DNA of 64,000 nt from Latrodectus hesperus (taxonomy: Eukaryota; Arthropoda; Arachnida; Araneae; Theridiidae): the NCBI GenBank assembly GCA_037975125.1, contig CM075851.1:124040643-124104642 (forward strand), in the 5' to 3' direction. This document shows, in pieces, positions 60,024-64,000 of this stretch. Position numbers and translations under genes: made by a program. The notes below the pieces were generated by a model. It searched no databases and was not told the origin of the DNA. It was given only the letters and a program-made list of their open reading frames with translations. The first letter of the stretch is position 1, and the number at the start of each line of letters is the position of its first letter.

Positions 60024-63000
60024 GCCCCAAAATAACTGTATATTAATTTATTATAATTTAAACTAGTGATTATAGCTCAAATCTAAAATATTATGTACAT
60101 TTAAATTTATGCACCTACCTTATGTATTAATTGATTGTATATTAAAGCCTCTGTTATTTCACTATTATATGTTTTAAATAATATTCTGCAATTATAATGC
60201 ATATTCTTCCCCAGTTCAATATATACTTAATACTTCTCCCTGTAAATCCATAATTTTTCTGCTTTTAAATGCTGGTTTTAATTATAATATTACGTACACC
60301 TACAAAAAAGGTGTTCACGTTTTTAAATTTAAAAATATACTGATGTTCTTATTTTTTGTGTTTACTGATTTTTGTTTTAATATTTATGAGATAGAAAAAT
60401 GTAATTATTCTGTTGGAAATAAAAATATTTTTATAGTTTTGGTTGGCATATTACGGTACGGTATAGTTCTTTAAATACGTGAAGTTAAGAAACGTATTGT
60501 TTAATTTTGCTGAAAAATTTATATTATAAAGCTAAATAATGAATTATTTTACCTTTATATTATGCACTTAAAATACAATGTACGTATTGAAGTACTGATT
60601 TTTTTCTGCACGGCCTTATTTAAATATATTAAAAATGATTCAATTAAATACATTACTGTTTTTATAAGGAAACAATAAAGCTGTAAGCATTATTTAATCA
60701 CAATCAATTTTGTTAATAGCTTTAGTAAGATACTTTTACAAGATTGCAAGTTAATTCCCCATGAGATGTTTTTATTGATTTAAGAGTGTTTTGTTTCACG
60801 AACCGGTATTAAGAGCGAAGAAAAATTTGAGAAAGATTGTTTTCACATTACAGTTTTGTTTATTAATGTTTAATGTATATTTATTATTAAATAACTTCTC
60901 TGTTGATATGAATATTGATATATTTTCTGGCTATTGATTGAAATATTTTCAAATTAAAGTAATGCGATAAGGTAATTTGTGATTTTTAGTATATCAGGCG
61001 GAAAAAAGTTATTTTAGATTAGCATGCATTTTACTTGAATAAAGATTTTAGAAGAGCATTTTACTCTTGTTGCTATACAACCATTATAAGATTTGAGAAA
61101 AAACAATAATTTATTTATAGACTGTCATTTATCATGCATGTCTTGAGAAATTAAAAATAATATTTAGAAAATAAAAATTTAATTTTAAAATTAAATGAAT
61201 ACATGTACAAAAAAATTGCATATTTTTAAAGATATTAGTTAAAATTAAATATATAATTCTTACTAATGAAGAATTATAGGCTATTTAATTACTTAAACTA
61301 ATGAATAATTTTGCGAATTTATATACTTTATAATTTCAAATTTTCGTTAAGCTCAGATATTAACACCTTTATGATTTCATTCATTTTAAAAGTGATTTAA
61401 ATGAAAGTTATATCTGAAGTTGCTACTTTATTCTTTAAATATTACAAAATCAGTAATGACATAAGTATTTGAAGTAGATCCATAATAATAAAATTATGTA
61501 AACAAGCTAAAAAGGAATGAGTTAAAAGTTGATTAAGACAAACATATTTATTTAATTTAAAAACACATTTATTTAATTTGCATTGGTATCCCGATGTTGA
61601 TATAATTATTTTCACAAAACATTACAATATCATTGAAAATTAATGATATAAGCCTTTTGTCCGCTTAACAAATAAAAGTTTCAATATTCCTATCATAAAT
61701 TACTTACGTTGTCCATATTACTGATATAACATTTACTAAAATATGTCTTTTTCAATGTTAATTTGCAACCTTAATATTAAGCTAACTTTAATTATTTACT
61801 TTAACAATGTTTTAAGTTTATTTTTAAATTATAACATTTAAATTTCATAGAACATTTCACAAATATATTTTAATGTAGTTTTTATATTTTAAATTTTTAC
61901 AAAAATGTTTTACCAACTTTATATAAATATAATAACGAAAATCTTTTATTAAATAACTACATATTACTTACATAAAAATAGCAAGAACAATTTATTTATT
62001 TAATATAAGTTATTAAATGGTAGATTGAATTTAATAACCTATCATATAAAACAAATTTCCTTTAAAATATATTTTTGTTAATATTAATAATTTGTATGCA
62101 AAAAGTATTGAATTTTTTTTATAAATAACAATTACGCCTGCATTTTTACGTATGCCCCAAATATTGTTTAAAAAATATAAATTCTTAAAAAACTAAATAA
62201 TTATTAATAAAGGAAGTATTTATCTAATTTAGATAATTATAAGATTGTTATTTCACGTAAGATTGTCAGCAAAAGAAAAATGTTAACATTCTTCCATATT
62301 TGCATATCATTTCTATTTTACACGTTCTTTAGTTTAAATTTACTTGTTTAAATACAAGAGTTTTGCTGTCGATTTCTTTTCATTGTGTTTAAAATATAAT
62401 AAAACAATTATTAAACTTTGAAAAATCATTATTTTACATTACAAAATAAAAATGTTAAAAACTCTGGACAGTTTTTTTTTTTTTAAAAGATGTCTGATGT
62501 TTTATTTTTGAATAGAAGTCATCAGTGAAAAGGCATAAAAGTATTTTATAACTTTTCTTAAACTCTTATGTTGTAATAGACTTGAATTTTTTTATTTATA
62601 TATGAGGAATTTGAACTTAAAAAAAGAGAGATGCACAAGATTCCAATCAGTTATTTTATAGCTCATAAAATCTGTTATGTAGTAAGATAAATTCTATATA
62701 TGAAAAGTCACAAGGTTACAATATATATATATAAATTTAATGAAAGAAAATTCCCAGCTCAAAGTATATAAACTGAGAATCCTTCAATTTTCTTGGACGT
62801 CTATAATTTAATTTGCTGAAATATAGTTTTGGGACTATTGTTATTTTGAAATAAGATAATTTAGTTCAAACATCAATAAATACAATTTTAAAATAATCAT
62901 ACAGCGTTATATTTCATTCATAAAGATGCATTAGAATCATAGAGTTTTAAGCAAGTGTTATATGATCGGACAAACACAGTGGTTAAAAAGGCATATTTTT

Positions 63001-64000
63001 TGCATGTAAAATCTACTTTCTAAAGTGCAATATTTATATTTGTATAAAATGTAATATATTAATTAATTTATAATACATAATAGGTTGAACATGACATGCA
63101 ATTAGTGATCTGTTTTAAATTAACAAATTGCTCAAAACTTAAATGAAATGTTTTGCAGTTATTCATAATTCAAGAAAAGAAATAAGTAAACTTGAATTTG
63201 TGAATTGTATTTTCATATTTTTTAATTCATTACATTTCTTAGAAACATATAATTTTTTAAGTTTTTAAAATGATCTAAAATCATTTTTATTGAGAAATTG
63301 CTTAATAATGTTGCAAAACAATATTCAGTTAAAAATAGTTGTTGTTTTCAAAGCATATTTAAAAATGGTAAATTTTTCAGAATAATGTTTTTTTAAATAT
63401 AAGCTCTAATGCATCTAAATAACTTTTAATTAAGCTGCATAGATAGAAATCATTCTTTTTTTGTATTTGTCATTAAATGTGTGTGGTTAATGAAATGAGC
63501 CATCATTAATACCAAAACGTATCATGCGTAAGATACATAATAAACACCTGTCTAATATTTGTTAGCACTGCATATAAAAAATTCCCCTTTTAAGCATCGA
63601 TGCATTAAGCAGTTAATGATGAAAATAAATGAAGAGAAAACATCCTTAAGAACATAATATTATCTTACTGGATGTATTAGCATAAGTATTTTTTATACAT
63701 AACATGAAAGCTTTATAAAAATTGGTTTGTTTTATTCTTTCTTTGAATAGAGCACTTGCATAGTTGTATTATATTACTTTAATACTTCTTGTCCTTTTTA
63801 ATACTTCTTTTCTTACTCTAAAACTGGAATTTGATGATAAAATAATCAAATGTACATTTTTATGTGAACCACAAATAAATATATGCTTATCATTAAGTAT
63901 ATCACTGAAATAGTTCTAGAGATTTTGTATCTTAACTAGATTTTTTATTAATCACTTATGTAAATGAGAAGTGTAGTATTTAATGACAAAAGTAATGTTA

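Overview
This is eukaryotic nuclear DNA, very AT-rich (by eye about three quarters A+T), with no operons, no rRNA and no free-standing tRNA gene. The repeat content (Ty3/gypsy LTR element, tRNA-derived SINEs, a non-LTR element with an RNase H domain, several Tc1/mariner families, long (TA)n arrays) points to an arthropod. An arachnid, probably a spider, is my best guess; this rests on general resemblance of the element proteins, not on a diagnostic gene.

Layout. 1-6.6 kb is AT-rich sequence with a decayed Tc1-like transposase near 1.4 kb. 6628-11142 holds a young Ty3/gypsy element: two 606-bp LTRs with only two apparent differences, a primer-binding site matching tRNA-Leu, an open Gag frame, an internal deletion that removes the nucleocapsid, protease and most of the reverse transcriptase, then an open RNase H-integrase frame, polypurine tract and 3' LTR. 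It sits inside a (TA)n array. 11-38 kb is mostly unstructured AT-rich DNA carrying (TA)n arrays, three related tRNA-derived SINEs (17.5, 19.6 and 34.4 kb) and Tc1-like relics at 21.5 kb (minus) and 25 kb (plus). 38.7-39.56 kb is a 5'-truncated mariner-like transposon with a recognisable right terminal repeat. 42.0-42.85 kb is a decayed LINE (reverse transcriptase C-terminus plus RNase H). 46.9-47.67 kb is a decayed mariner with its right terminal repeat. A small Tc1/IS630-type relic lies at 57.5 kb. Fourteen (TA)n arrays of about 40-310 bp are scattered through the window.

No host protein-coding gene could be established. The best host-like signals are weak: an open 194-nt segment at 30.6 kb and a 79-nt segment at 48.7 kb, each between plausible splice sites; a coding-like patch on the minus strand at 35.7 kb; and a YY1/ETS-like motif pair with an ATG at 45.08 kb. 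The window is best read as intergenic or intronic DNA shaped by transposons and simple-repeat expansion. The clearest item of biological interest is the recently moved yet internally deleted gypsy element, which must have depended on proteins supplied by another copy. I did not find a convincing new biological system.
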